Origin: Streptomyces durocortorensis
Lineage (GTDB): Bacteria > Actinomycetota > Actinomycetes > Streptomycetales > Streptomycetaceae
Assembly (NCBI RefSeq): GCF_031760065.1
Contig: NZ_CP134500.1
Coordinates: forward strand, 1,922,001-1,986,000
Direction of reading: 5' to 3'
DNA: 64,000 nt
The notes under the pieces are model-generated. The model had not been told where the DNA came from. It searched no databases and worked only from the letters and a program-made list of their open reading frames with translations. Both the position numbers and the translations under genes were made by a program. Below, in pieces: positions 18,555-26,854 of the stretch. Position 1 is the first letter of the stretch. Every line of letters begins with the position of its first letter.

Positions 18555-18580
18555 AATCTACCGTGACGTGAGAGTAGATT
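18555..18580. promoter_or_regulatory. MerR-type operator/promoter candidate, site 3
   Basis: TACCGTGACGTGAGAGTA (18559-18576) is framed by AATCTAC (18555-18561) and GTAGATT (18574-18580), a 7-bp inverted repeat. This puts TAGATT, a good -10, on both strands. It shares 15 of 18 positions with each of the sites at 9881 and 10604. Confidence 0.5.
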
Positions 18581-19487
18581 GGTGATCGCCGCAACGAGCG
18601 CTGCCCACGGGCCGCCACCGCTGTCACGTCGCCCCGCCCCGGCTGGGCCGAGGGCCGCGTTCGCCGCACCTCCGCCCAGCGTCCGTTGCGCGAGAACGTC
18701 CCGGAAAGCACGGCAAGCGGGACTCGACCCAGCAGGGTGGCGCCGCTCACCTGCGGTGACGTCGAAACGGCGGGCATAGCCGCCCGTTTCCGACCGGCTG
18801 CGTCCCCTTCCATCTCCACGCGGCACCTCAAAGCCGGCCACGTGGCGTTGAAGGGTCTCTTCCAGACGGTCACGCAGTTCGCTTCTGTGTAGCCATTACG
18901 GACCCGCAGTCGATTTCTGAGCGTACTTCCTGGCGCATGCAGATGAACCAGTTCCAAGCGACAGCCGTGCTGTTCGTCCAGCTCCGGTGGGAGTTCGGCC
19001 GCACCTCGGCCGATTCGCGGCCGTCCCGGTAGTGACTCCACAGGTCGTAGAGCGGGATCGACGCCTGGTCCCGTCCGGGTCGGTTTCACGGGATCGGTCC
19101 AGTGCACCAGCAGGGCCAGGGGTACGGCGGGGCGCACGATCCCACCCTCCCGCGCCTGGACACCCGGCGCCCAGGCGAACACCTCGGCCGGGATGGTTCG
19201 GTCGCCGGTGATGCCGCGCAGTTGGTGCAGGCTGGTATGGCGAAGGCCGGAAGTGACCATGAGGTAGTTCAAGGGCGCTTGTTCAGCGTCAGGTTTCATG
19301 TGTGGCGCGAGGGCACGTGCCGCGGGCAGTGCGGCGAAAGCTGTTGAGGAACGCGGTGGCCAAGTCGACGATGCCGTCGTCGGCCAGGAAGTACACGCCG
19401 CGTTTGGCCGACACGGAATGTCGTCCTCCTCGTTCAGGAATACCGGATCACGAATCGGGGTGCGGGGTGAGGGGTTCGCTGCGGTCG
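18581..19487. other. Accessory DNA without a supported gene
   Basis: About 900 bases. A minus-strand frame ends at 18511 and starts near 19299. Its first part (TIPAEVFAWAPGVQAREGG, PLALLVHWTDPVKP) looks moderately protein-like, but the rest is Arg-rich and runs through the prfC operator. I do not recognise it and treat it as decayed. Confidence 0.35.
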
Positions 19488-20000
19488 GCCTCGCGGGCGG
19501 CCGGGGTGCTGGGGACGGAGGCGGCGGCGTTCTTCCCGACCGGCACGATGGCCCAGCAGGTCGCCCTGCGGTGCTGGGCGGGGCGCACGCGCGACGCGAC
19601 CGTGGCGCTGCATCCCCTGTCCCACCCGGAGCTGCACGAGGGCGGGGCGCTCGGCTCGGTGAGCGGGCTGCGCACGGTGCATCCGACGTCCGCGCCCCGG
19701 CTGCCGAGCGCCGAGGAGGTACGGGAGTTCCCCGAGCCGTTCGGGACGCTGATGCTGGAGCTTCCGTTGCGGGACGACCTCCTCACCGCCGGGGCCCAGC
19801 CCGCCGTGTCGCTCGGCACGATCCCGACCACCGCGTACCGCGAGCAGTGGCCGCGTGAGACGTTCCACGTCTACGACAACTCACTCGTCTCCGTCGAGCT
19901 GCTCTCCGCCCGGGTCCGCATCACCCAGCCCAGCGTGATCGCCCTGTACGCGAAGGCGTTCGAGGAGCTGCGGCAGACCGCCGTGTACGGCACGCCCTGA
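19488..20000 (+). pseudogene. Chimeric remnant: threonine aldolase-like piece joined to DUF5753 piece
   Basis: Residues coded by 19488-19775 (GTEAAAFFPTGTMAQQVALR to LPSAEEVREF, FGTLMLELPLRD) match the inner part of low-specificity threonine aldolase/beta-eliminating lyase, without the PLP lysine region. In the same frame 19776-19994 (AQPAVSLGTIPTTAYREQWP, SARVRITQPSVIALYAKAF) matches the C terminus of DUF5753, the ligand-like domain of Scr1-type XRE regulators. Both parents are truncated at the join. No ribosome site precedes the aldolase part. It is most likely a deletion scar. Confidence 0.7.
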
Positions 20001-20069
20001 TCGTGAAGGCCATCGACGCCCTCGGCTGACCCGGGGCACACACGAGCGCTGCTCCCACTCGGACCGGCC

Positions 20070-20430
20070 ATGGTCGAGGCGCCGCGGGAGCACCGGGAGC
20101 GCCAGGCTCTGGAGCGGGCCGTGTGCGAGGAGAAGCGGCTGCCGTGGACGGAGACCCGAAGGGTGTTCGTCCAGGACGGGACGTGGCTGCGCCCGGAGAA
20201 GGCGCCGGACGTCTTCCGCCGGCTGACGCGGGAGGCGGACCTGCCGCCGATCAACCTGCGGGACCTGCGGCACGTGGCGGCCACGCTGACCCACGCGGGC
20301 GGCGGGGGCCTGCACGCGATCAAGGAGACGCTGCGGCGCGGGACGATCCAGCTGGCAGGTGACACGTGCACGGGCCTGCTGCCTCAGGTCGACCAGGAGG
20401 TGGCCAGGAAGGCCGAGTCGGCCGCTCCCC
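20070..20430 (+). pseudogene. Tyrosine integrase C-terminal remnant, catalytic Tyr replaced
   Basis: The string RRVFVQDGTWLRPEKAPDVF, then LPPINLRDLRHVAATLTHAG, matches the catalytic domain of actinomycete phage/ICE integrases, with the Arg of RDLRH kept. Further on, the usual LGHSS reads LRRGT, and the usual ADTYTSVLP reads GDTCTGLLP, so the active-site Tyr is Cys and the His/Arg box is lost. The N-terminal domains are absent. The frame runs on through the CAT tRNA gene, so the true end is earlier. It lies beside the 3' end of that tRNA, the usual attachment side. Confidence 0.78.
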
Positions 20431-20466
20431 GCGCCCGCCCCGTTCGGGGGGGGGCTCCGACACAGC

Positions 20467-20497
20467 CGCTCACGCACCGCTCACGCACCGCTCACGC
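20467..20497 (+). repeat. 11-bp tandem repeat, about 2.8 copies
   Basis: CGCTCACGCAC occurs at 20467 and 20478, with a partial third copy at 20489. It lies between the integrase remnant and the tRNA terminator. Confidence 0.6.
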
Positions 20498-20516
20498 GGG
20501 GCCCCTGAAACGCGGA

Positions 20517-20551
20517 AGCGCCCCACCCTGGTCCAACCCAGTTGGGGCGCT
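20517..20551 (-). terminator. Hairpin terminator of the CAT tRNA gene
   Basis: AGCGCCCCA pairs with TGGGGCGCT, with an inner CTGG/CCAG stem, about 40 bases beyond the tRNA 3' end. Confidence 0.65.
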
Positions 20552-20591
20552 CCGATGCTGGTGGGAACGTTCCTGCCAGCGACCGCTTGTG

Positions 20592-20665
20592 TGGGGCGGG
20601 TGGGACTCGAACCCACGGCCGACGGATTATGAGTCCGCTGCTCTAACCGGCTGAGCTACCGCCCC
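20592..20665 (-). tRNA. tRNA with anticodon CAT (elongator Met or Ile2)
   Basis: A 74-base cloverleaf. The acceptor arms GGGGCGG and CCGCCCC pair, the D arm contains AGCTCAGCCGGTTAGAGC, the anticodon loop reads CTCATAA, and the T arm contains GGTTCGAGTCC. Discriminator base is A and no CCA is encoded. The CAT anticodon could read AUG, or AUA after lysidine modification; the sequence alone does not settle this for me. Confidence 0.93.
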
Positions 20666-20896
20666 GTTTCGGCGTGGCGCGTACAAGTGTGCGCCCCGTC
20701 TGCCGCAGCATAGCCGGTCATACGATCTCTTGCTTCGGATGGCCGACTTCGCCTGATCTTGAGGACGGCGCTGCGTGCTGCCCGGTTCCGGGTGAGGGCG
20801 AGGTGACCCGAAAGTGTCATTCCGCGGGGCTCGGGGGTCGGCAGGCGGCGAGTGGGCACGCGAAAAAGGACCCCGAAGGGTCCTCTTCCGCATCGC

Positions 20897-20968
20897 TCCC
20901 CCGACTGGACTCGAACCAGTAACCCTCCGGTTAACAGCCGAATGCTCTGCCAATTGAGCTACAGGGGA
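20897..20968 (-). tRNA. tRNA-Asn (GTT), copy 1
   Basis: A 72-base cloverleaf with acceptor TCCCCTG, anticodon loop CTGTTAA (anticodon GTT), T arm GGTTCGAGTCC and discriminator A. The anticodon stem is TCGGC/CCGGA, so one pair is weak. Confidence 0.95.
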
Positions 20969-20974
20969 TCGCGC

Positions 20975-21046
20975 TCCCCCGACTGGACTCGAACCAGTAA
21001 CCTGCCGGTTAACAGCCGGCTGCTCTGCCAATTGAGCTACAGGGGA
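20975..21046 (-). tRNA. tRNA-Asn (GTT), copy 2
   Basis: Almost identical to copy 1 and only six bases from it. The anticodon stem here is fully paired (GCCGGC/GCCGGC). Both are probably cut from one transcript. Confidence 0.95.
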
Positions 21047-21227
21047 TTGCTGCGGTGCCTCGAATCGTACCTGCCTGGCGGCTGCCGGGCGGCGCGCGTT
21101 CGCTGCGACACATACATTAGCGCAAGCAGGGGGGTGCTCCGCCAATCGGTATCGCCCGGGATGATCTCGGGTGCTCACGGGTAGGCGGGCTGCACACGTC
21201 GCACCAAGCGCAGGAAGGGTGGCAGCC

Positions 21228-21530
21228 ATGCGGTACCGGCTCACGTTCATCGCCGGAGTGGCGCTCGGATACGTGCTCGGCACGCGAGCCGGGCGCGAGC
21301 GTTACGAGCAGTTGAAGAAGTCGGTCCGGCAGTTCGCGGAGAACCCCGCCGTGCGCAACGCCGCCGAGAGTGCCGCGCACAGCGGCCGGGACATCGCGGG
21401 CAAGGCGTACCACTCGGTCAGCGACAAGGTCGGGGACAAGGTGCCCGCCTCCGTCGCCGACCGCGTCCGGTCGCTGCGGGACCGCAGCAGCCAGAACGGT
21501 GAGGACGACTGGGGGACCACCAACACCTAG
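21228..21530 (+). CDS. YtxH-like small membrane protein
   Basis: 100 residues. The N-terminal segment MRYRLTFIAGVALGYVLGT is a membrane anchor with the Gly pattern of YtxH proteins, followed by the usual RAGRERYEQLKKSVRQF helix and an amphipathic, Lys/Asp-rich tail. The function is unknown; such proteins are often stress- or envelope-related. The ATG has an AGGAAGG site upstream. It precedes the sugar-kinase gene in the same direction, with 64 bases between. Confidence 0.75.
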   Translation: MRYRLTFIAGVALGYVLGTRAGRERYEQLKKSVRQFAENPAVRNAAESAAHSGRDIAGKAYHSVSDKVGDKVPASVADRVRSLRDRSSQNGEDDWGTTNT

Positions 21531-21594
21531 CTCAGGGGCCCCGGGCCCGCGGCGGTCGTTACGGGAAACTCGCGGCGTGCGGCAGAATCTCCCC

Positions 21595-23046
21595 ATGGGC
21601 ATAGTCGCGGGGCTGGACAGTTCTTCCGCCTTCACTCACATCGTCGTCTGCGACACGGACACGGGCGCCGTGCTGCGGCAGGGGTATGCCGCGCATCCGG
21701 TCGAGGCCAAGGCCGCCGAGGTCGATCCGCAGGCCTGGCTGCTCTCACTCGGCGAGGCGGCCTCCGGCGGGCTGCTCGAAGGGGTGCAGGCCATCGGGGT
21801 CGCCGCCCAGCAGCACGGGCTCGTACCGCTGGACCAGCAGGGCAACCTCGTACGTCCCGCGCTGCTCGGCAACGACCGGCGGGCGCAGGTCGCGGCGGCC
21901 GATCTGGTCGACTCGCTGGGCGGGCGGCAGGCCTGGGCCGAGGCCGTCGGGGCCGTGCCGCAGGCCGCGCAGCCCGTGGCGAAGCTGCGGTGGCTGGCGC
22001 GGACCGAGCCGGAGAACGCCCAGCGGGTGGCCGCCGTGCTCCAGCCGCACGACTGGCTCGTGTGGCAGCTGCTCGGGCGGCCCGCCCGCCGGACCACCGA
22101 CCGGGGCGCCGCCTCGGGTACGGGGTACTGGTCGGCCGGGTCCGCGTCCTACCGGCCCGATCTGGTGGAGCTCGCCCTCGGGCACTCCGCCGCGCTGCCC
22201 GAGGTGCTCGGGCCCGCCGACTCCGCCGGGACGACGCCCGAAGGGCTGCTGATCTCCGCGGGCACCGGCGAGATCATGGCCGCGGCCTTCGGGCTCGGGG
22301 TCGCGGTGGGCGACGCGGTCGTGTCGCTGGGGGCCTCCGGGTCCGTGATGGCCGTGCACCACGAGGCGCTCGCCGACTCCACCGGGATGATCACCTCGTT
22401 CGCCGACGCCACAGGGCTGCATCTGCCCGTCGTCCACACGTCCAACGCCGTACGTGCGCTGCGCGGGACCGCCGAGATGCTGGGGGTGGAGGGGCTGGAC
22501 GAGCTGTCCGCGCTGGCGCTGAAGTCCACGCCCGGGGCTTCCGGGCTGGTGTTGCTGCCCTATCTGGAAGGCGAGCGCACCCCGCAGCTCCCCCACACCG
22601 CGGGCACCCTCAGCGGGCTGCGGCGCGAGTCGATGAAGCCCGAGCATCTGGCGCGGGCCGCGTTCGAGGGGATGCTCTGCTCGCTGGCCGACGCCATGGA
22701 CGTCCTGCGCGGGCGGGGCGTGGAGGTGCGGCGCGTGTTCCTGCTGGGGGCCGCCGCCGAGCTGCCCGCCGTACAGGCGCTGGCTCCCGCCGTGTTCGGC
22801 ACGCAGGTCGTCGTACCGCAGCCCGCCCAGTACGCGGCGATCGGCGCGGCCCGGCAGGCCGCCTGGGCGCTCGGCGTCTCGCAGGGCGCCCTCGATCCGC
22901 GTACGCCCCCGGCCTGGCAGGGCGCTGCCGCCCAGGTGCTGGAGCCGGGCGATGAGCTGGCGGTCGGCGGGGCCGTGCGTCAGCAGTACCGGGCCACCAG
23001 GGATCAGATCCACCCCGGGGCCTTCGGGGGTGCGCGCCCGGAGTGA
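21595..23046 (+). CDS. FGGY family carbohydrate kinase (xylulokinase-like)
   Basis: 483 residues. The N-terminal actin-like phosphate loop reads GIVAGLDSSSAFTHIVVCD, where most relatives have D-S/C-T. HGLVPLDQQGNLVRPALLGNDRR is the sugar-contact region, and the second domain has ISAGTGEIMAAAFG, VSLGASGSVMAV and YLEGERTP. FGGY enzymes phosphorylate sugars or polyols with ATP. The sequence is closest in style to xylulokinase, but no xylose isomerase or sugar transporter is near, so the substrate is open. Initiation is at ATG 21595 after a modest site. Confidence 0.88.
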   Translation: MGIVAGLDSSSAFTHIVVCDTDTGAVLRQGYAAHPVEAKAAEVDPQAWLLSLGEAASGGLLEGVQAIGVAAQQHGLVPLDQQGNLVRPALLGNDRRAQVAAADLVDSLGGRQAWAEAVGAVPQAAQPVAKLRWLARTEPENAQRVAAVLQPHDWLVWQLLGRPARRTTDRGAASGTGYWSAGSASYRPDLVELALGHSAALPEVLGPADSAGTTPEGLLISAGTGEIMAAAFGLGVAVGDAVVSLGASGSVMAVHHEALADSTGMITSFADATGLHLPVVHTSNAVRALRGTAEMLGVEGLDELSALALKSTPGASGLVLLPYLEGERTPQLPHTAGTLSGLRRESMKPEHLARAAFEGMLCSLADAMDVLRGRGVEVRRVFLLGAAAELPAVQALAPAVFGTQVVVPQPAQYAAIGAARQAAWALGVSQGALDPRTPPAWQGAAAQVLEPGDELAVGGAVRQQYRATRDQIHPGAFGGARPE

Positions 23047-23174
23047 GACCGGCGTGGGCACGCGGCCGTCCGCCCCGGGTTTGACCCCGGCTTGAGGAAA
23101 ACGGCTCGCTCTCGGAGTACGGCGTACGCGAAACTGGGGCGGCCTCTGCCCTCCGCCGATTCCGAGAGACCCGC

Positions 23175-24908
23175 GTGCTCATAAAACTCCTGCGGGCCCA
23201 TCTGGGCCCGTACAAGAAACCCATCGTGCTGCTGGTGCTCCTCCAGCTGCTCCAGACCTGCGCCACCCTGTATCTGCCCAGCCTCAACGCGGACATCATT
23301 GACAACGGTGTCGTCAAGGGCGATACCGGATACATCCTGGAATTCGGCGGTCTCATGATCGCCGTCAGCGTTCTTCAGGTCCTCGGCAACGTGGGGGCCG
23401 TGTACTACGGGGCCCGGACCGCCTCCGCCCTCGGGCGCGATGTGCGGGCCGCCGTCTTCGACCGGGTGCAGTCCTTCTCCGCGCGTGAGCTGGGGCGCTT
23501 CGGGGCGCCCTCGCTGATCACCCGGACCACCAACGACGTCCAGCAGGTCCAGATGCTGGTCCTGATGGCGTTCACCCTGATGGTGTCCGCGCCGATCATG
23601 TGCGTCGGCGGCATCGTCATGGCGCTCGGGCAGGACGTTCCGCTGTCGGCCGTCCTGCTGGCGGTCGTGCCGGTGCTCGGCGTCTCGGTGAGCCTCATCG
23701 TGAAGAAGATGCGGCCGCTGTTCCGCACGATGCAGGAGCGGCTCGACGGGGTGAACCGGGTGCTGCGTGAGCAGATCACGGGCAACCGGGTGATCCGCGC
23801 GTTCGTCCGTGACGGGTACGAGGCGAGGCGGTTCCGGGGGGCCAACACCGAACTGACCGATGTGTCGGTGGCGACCGGGCGGCTGATGGCGCTGATGTTC
23901 CCGACGGTGATGACGGTGGTCAACCTGTCGTCCGTCGCGGTGGTGTGGTTCGGCGCGCACCGCATCGACAGCGGCGGGATGCAGATCGGTGCGCTGACCG
24001 CGTTCCTCGCCTATCTGATGCAGATCGTGATGGCCGTGATGATGGCCACCTTCATGTTCATGATGGTGCCGCGCGCCGAGGTGTGCGCCGAGCGCATCGA
24101 GGAGGTGCTCGGCACCGATTCGAGTGTGGTGCCGCCGCTCTCCCCCGTCACGGAGCTGCGGCGCCACGGGCATCTGGAGGTGCGCGGCGCCGAGTTCCGC
24201 TATCCGGGGGCGGAGGAGCCGGTGCTGCGGGCGGTGGATCTGGTGGCCCGGCCCGGGGAGACCACCGCGATCATCGGGTCGACCGGCAGCGGGAAGTCCA
24301 CGCTGCTCGGTCTCGTACCCCGGCTGTTCGATGTGACGGGCGGCGAGGTGCTGGTCGACGGCGAGGATGTGCGCGGGATCGATCCGGTGCTGCTGGCGAA
24401 GACCGTGAGCCTGGTGCCGCAGAAGCCGTATCTGTTCTCGGGGACGGTGGCGACGAACCTGCGGTACGGGAATCCGGACGCCACCGACGAGGAGCTGTGG
24501 CACGCGCTGGAGGTGGCGCAGGCCAAGGGGTTCGTGGAGGGGCTGGAGCACGGGCTCGACGCGCCGATCGCGCAGGGCGGCACCAATGTGTCGGGCGGTC
24601 AGCGGCAGCGGCTCGCCATCGCGCGGACACTGGTGCAGCGGCCGGAGATCTATCTCTTCGACGACTCGTTCTCGGCGCTGGACTACGCGACCGACGCCGC
24701 CCTGCGGGCCGCACTCGCGCGGGAGACCGCCGGGGCGACCGTGCTGATCGTGGCCCAGCGGGTCTCCACCATCCGCGAAGCGGACCGCATCCTGGTGCTG
24801 GACGAGGGGCGGGTCGTGGGCAGCGGTACCCATCACGAGCTGATGGACGGCAATGAGACGTACCGGGAGATCGTGCTCTCCCAGCTGACGGAAGCGGAGG
24901 CCGCGTGA
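23175..24908 (+). CDS. ABC exporter half-transporter (degenerate-site subunit)
   Basis: 577 residues: six membrane helices in residues 1-310, then an ATPase domain with Walker A GSTGSGKST, Q-loop LVPQKPYLFSG, signature VSGGQRQRLAIAR, and Walker B IYLFDDSFSALD. The catalytic Glu after Walker B is Asp, as in the inactive site of heterodimeric exporters. Start is GTG 23175. The stop overlaps the next gene (TGATG), so both halves are made together. Such pairs export drugs, lipids or peptides; the cargo is unknown. Confidence 0.92.
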   Translation: MLIKLLRAHLGPYKKPIVLLVLLQLLQTCATLYLPSLNADIIDNGVVKGDTGYILEFGGLMIAVSVLQVLGNVGAVYYGARTASALGRDVRAAVFDRVQSFSARELGRFGAPSLITRTTNDVQQVQMLVLMAFTLMVSAPIMCVGGIVMALGQDVPLSAVLLAVVPVLGVSVSLIVKKMRPLFRTMQERLDGVNRVLREQITGNRVIRAFVRDGYEARRFRGANTELTDVSVATGRLMALMFPTVMTVVNLSSVAVVWFGAHRIDSGGMQIGALTAFLAYLMQIVMAVMMATFMFMMVPRAEVCAERIEEVLGTDSSVVPPLSPVTELRRHGHLEVRGAEFRYPGAEEPVLRAVDLVARPGETTAIIGSTGSGKSTLLGLVPRLFDVTGGEVLVDGEDVRGIDPVLLAKTVSLVPQKPYLFSGTVATNLRYGNPDATDEELWHALEVAQAKGFVEGLEHGLDAPIAQGGTNVSGGQRQRLAIARTLVQRPEIYLFDDSFSALDYATDAALRAALARETAGATVLIVAQRVSTIREADRILVLDEGRVVGSGTHHELMDGNETYREIVLSQLTEAEAA

Positions 24909-26836
24909 TGGCCGGTCCTGGCGGACGGATGATGGCCGGGGGCGCGCCCACCGAGCGGTCGATGGACTTCAAGGGGTCCACCAAGCGGCTGCTGAGACGC
25001 TTCGGCCGCGAGAAGGCCTCGCTGTGGCTGATGCTGGGCGCGGTGACGTTCAGCGTGGCGCTCTCGGTGGTGGGCCCGAAGATCCTCGGGAAAGCGACCG
25101 ACCTGGTCTTCGCGGGGGTCGTCGGGCGCGGGATGCCGGAGGGCACCGGTAAGGAACAGGCGATCGAAGCGCTGCGCGAGGAGGGCAACGGCTCGATGGC
25201 CGACATGCTCTCGGGGGTGGACTTCACACCGGGCGAGGGCATCGACTTCGGCGCGGTGGCGGATGTCCTGCTGCTGGCGCTGACGGTCTACGTCGGGGCC
25301 GGGCTGCTGATGCTGGTCTCGACGCGGCTGTCGATCCGCGTGATCAACCGGATCGTGTTCCAGCTGCGCGAGGACCTCCAGACGAAGCTGGCTCGGCTGC
25401 CGCTGTCGTACTTCGACCGGGCCAAGCGCGGTGAGGTGCTCAGCCGGGCGACGAACGACATCGACAACATCTCGCAGACGCTCCAGCAGACGATGGGCCA
25501 GCTCATCAACTCCCTGCTGACCATCATCGGCGTACTGATCATGATGTTCTGGATCTCGCCGCTGCTGGCTCTGGTCGCCCTGGTGACCGTGCCGCTGTCG
25601 GTGGTCGTGGCCACGCAGGTCGGCAAGCGGTCGCAGCCGCAGTTCGTGCGGCAGTGGCGGGTGACGGGGAAGCTCAACGCCCACATCGAGGAGATGTACA
25701 CCGGGCACAACCTCGTGAAGGTCTTCGGCCGGCAGGAGGAGTCCGCGCGGGACTTCGCCGAGCAGAACGACGCGTTGTACGAGGCCGGGTTCAAGGCTCA
25801 GTTCGCCAGCGGGCTCATGCAGCCGCTGATGTTCTTCATCTCGAACATCAACTACGTGCTGGTGGCCGTCGTCGGAGGTCTGCGGGTCGCCTCGGGCACC
25901 CTGTCGATCGGTGACGTGCAGGCGTTCATCCAGTACTCCCGGCAGTTCTCGATGCCGCTGACGCAGGTCGCCTCGATGGCCAACCTGGTGCAGTCCGGCG
26001 TCGCTTCGGCGGAGCGGGTCTTCGAGCTGCTGGACGCGGAGGAGCAGGGCCCGGACCCGGTGGACGCGGAGCGGCCCGAGGTGATGTCGGGGCGGGTCTC
26101 GCTGGAGAAGGTGTCCTTCCGCTACGAGCCGGACAAGCCGCTGATCGAGGACCTGTCGCTGAGTGTGGAGCCGGGGCAGACGGTCGCGATCGTGGGCCCG
26201 ACGGGTGCGGGCAAGACGACGCTGGTCAATCTGCTGATGCGGTTCTACGAGGTGACCGGCGGGCGGATCGCACTCGACGGCGTCGATGTGGCGAAGATGT
26301 CCCGGGACGACCTGCGCTCATCGATCGGCATGGTGCTCCAGGACACCTGGCTGTTCGGGGGGACGATCGCGGAGAACATCGCGTACGGCGCTGCGCGCGA
26401 GGTCAGCCGGGAGGAGATCGAGGAGGCGGCCCGGGCGGCGCATGCCGACCGCTTCATCCGGACGCTGCCCGACGGGTACGACTCGGTGATCGACGACGAG
26501 GGCACCGGGGTCAGCGCGGGCGAGAAGCAGCTGATCACCATCGCGCGGGCGTTCCTGGCCGAGCCGGTGATCCTCGTCCTGGACGAGGCGACCAGCTCGG
26601 TGGACACCCGGACCGAGGTGCTGATCCAGAAGGCGATGGCCCGCCTGGCCCACGGGCGTACGTCGTTCGTGATCGCGCACCGGCTGTCCACGATCCGGGA
26701 CGCGGACGTGATCCTGGTGATGGAGAGCGGGTCCATCGTCGAACAGGGCACGCATGACGAGCTGTTGGCGGCCGGGGGCGCCTATGCCCGGCTGTACGCC
26801 GCCCAGTTCGCGGATGCCCTGGCCGAGGTGGACTGA
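24908..26836 (+). CDS. ABC exporter half-transporter (catalytic-site subunit)
   Basis: 642 residues with a longer N terminus, then six membrane helices and an ATPase domain. Walker A is GPTGAGKTT, Walker B VILVLDEATSSVD with the catalytic Glu present, and the switch His lies in IAHRLSTIRD. Its signature reads VSAGEKQLITIAR rather than SGGQ. This complements the partner: its poor signature faces the partner's poor Walker B to make one inactive site, while its own Walker B pairs with the partner's normal signature. ATG 24908 overlaps the upstream stop. The 3' end converges on the sigma gene with 18 bases between. Confidence 0.93.
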   Translation: MAGPGGRMMAGGAPTERSMDFKGSTKRLLRRFGREKASLWLMLGAVTFSVALSVVGPKILGKATDLVFAGVVGRGMPEGTGKEQAIEALREEGNGSMADMLSGVDFTPGEGIDFGAVADVLLLALTVYVGAGLLMLVSTRLSIRVINRIVFQLREDLQTKLARLPLSYFDRAKRGEVLSRATNDIDNISQTLQQTMGQLINSLLTIIGVLIMMFWISPLLALVALVTVPLSVVVATQVGKRSQPQFVRQWRVTGKLNAHIEEMYTGHNLVKVFGRQEESARDFAEQNDALYEAGFKAQFASGLMQPLMFFISNINYVLVAVVGGLRVASGTLSIGDVQAFIQYSRQFSMPLTQVASMANLVQSGVASAERVFELLDAEEQGPDPVDAERPEVMSGRVSLEKVSFRYEPDKPLIEDLSLSVEPGQTVAIVGPTGAGKTTLVNLLMRFYEVTGGRIALDGVDVAKMSRDDLRSSIGMVLQDTWLFGGTIAENIAYGAAREVSREEIEEAARAAHADRFIRTLPDGYDSVIDDEGTGVSAGEKQLITIARAFLAEPVILVLDEATSSVDTRTEVLIQKAMARLAHGRTSFVIAHRLSTIRDADVILVMESGSIVEQGTHDELLAAGGAYARLYAAQFADALAEVD

Positions 26837-26854
26837 GGTGGCCGCGGAGGCCGG

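Noticed and set aside
18718..18731. GGGACTCGACCCA resembling the tRNA T-arm, considered as a far attachment site
   Set aside because: The match is about 13 bases with one deletion and the flanks differ at once; it is too short for an att site.
20467..20497. CGCTCACGCAC tandem copies considered as a CRISPR-like array
   Set aside because: The units are contiguous with no spacers and only about three copies.
20580..20654. Protein-like tail GGWDSNPRPTDYESAALTG at the end of the integrase frame
   Set aside because: It is the antisense reading of the CAT tRNA gene, a known source of false proteins; the integrase fragment ends earlier.
20852..21184. Frame with repeated SPDWTRTSN peptides
   Set aside because: It is the antisense translation of the two tRNA-Asn genes.
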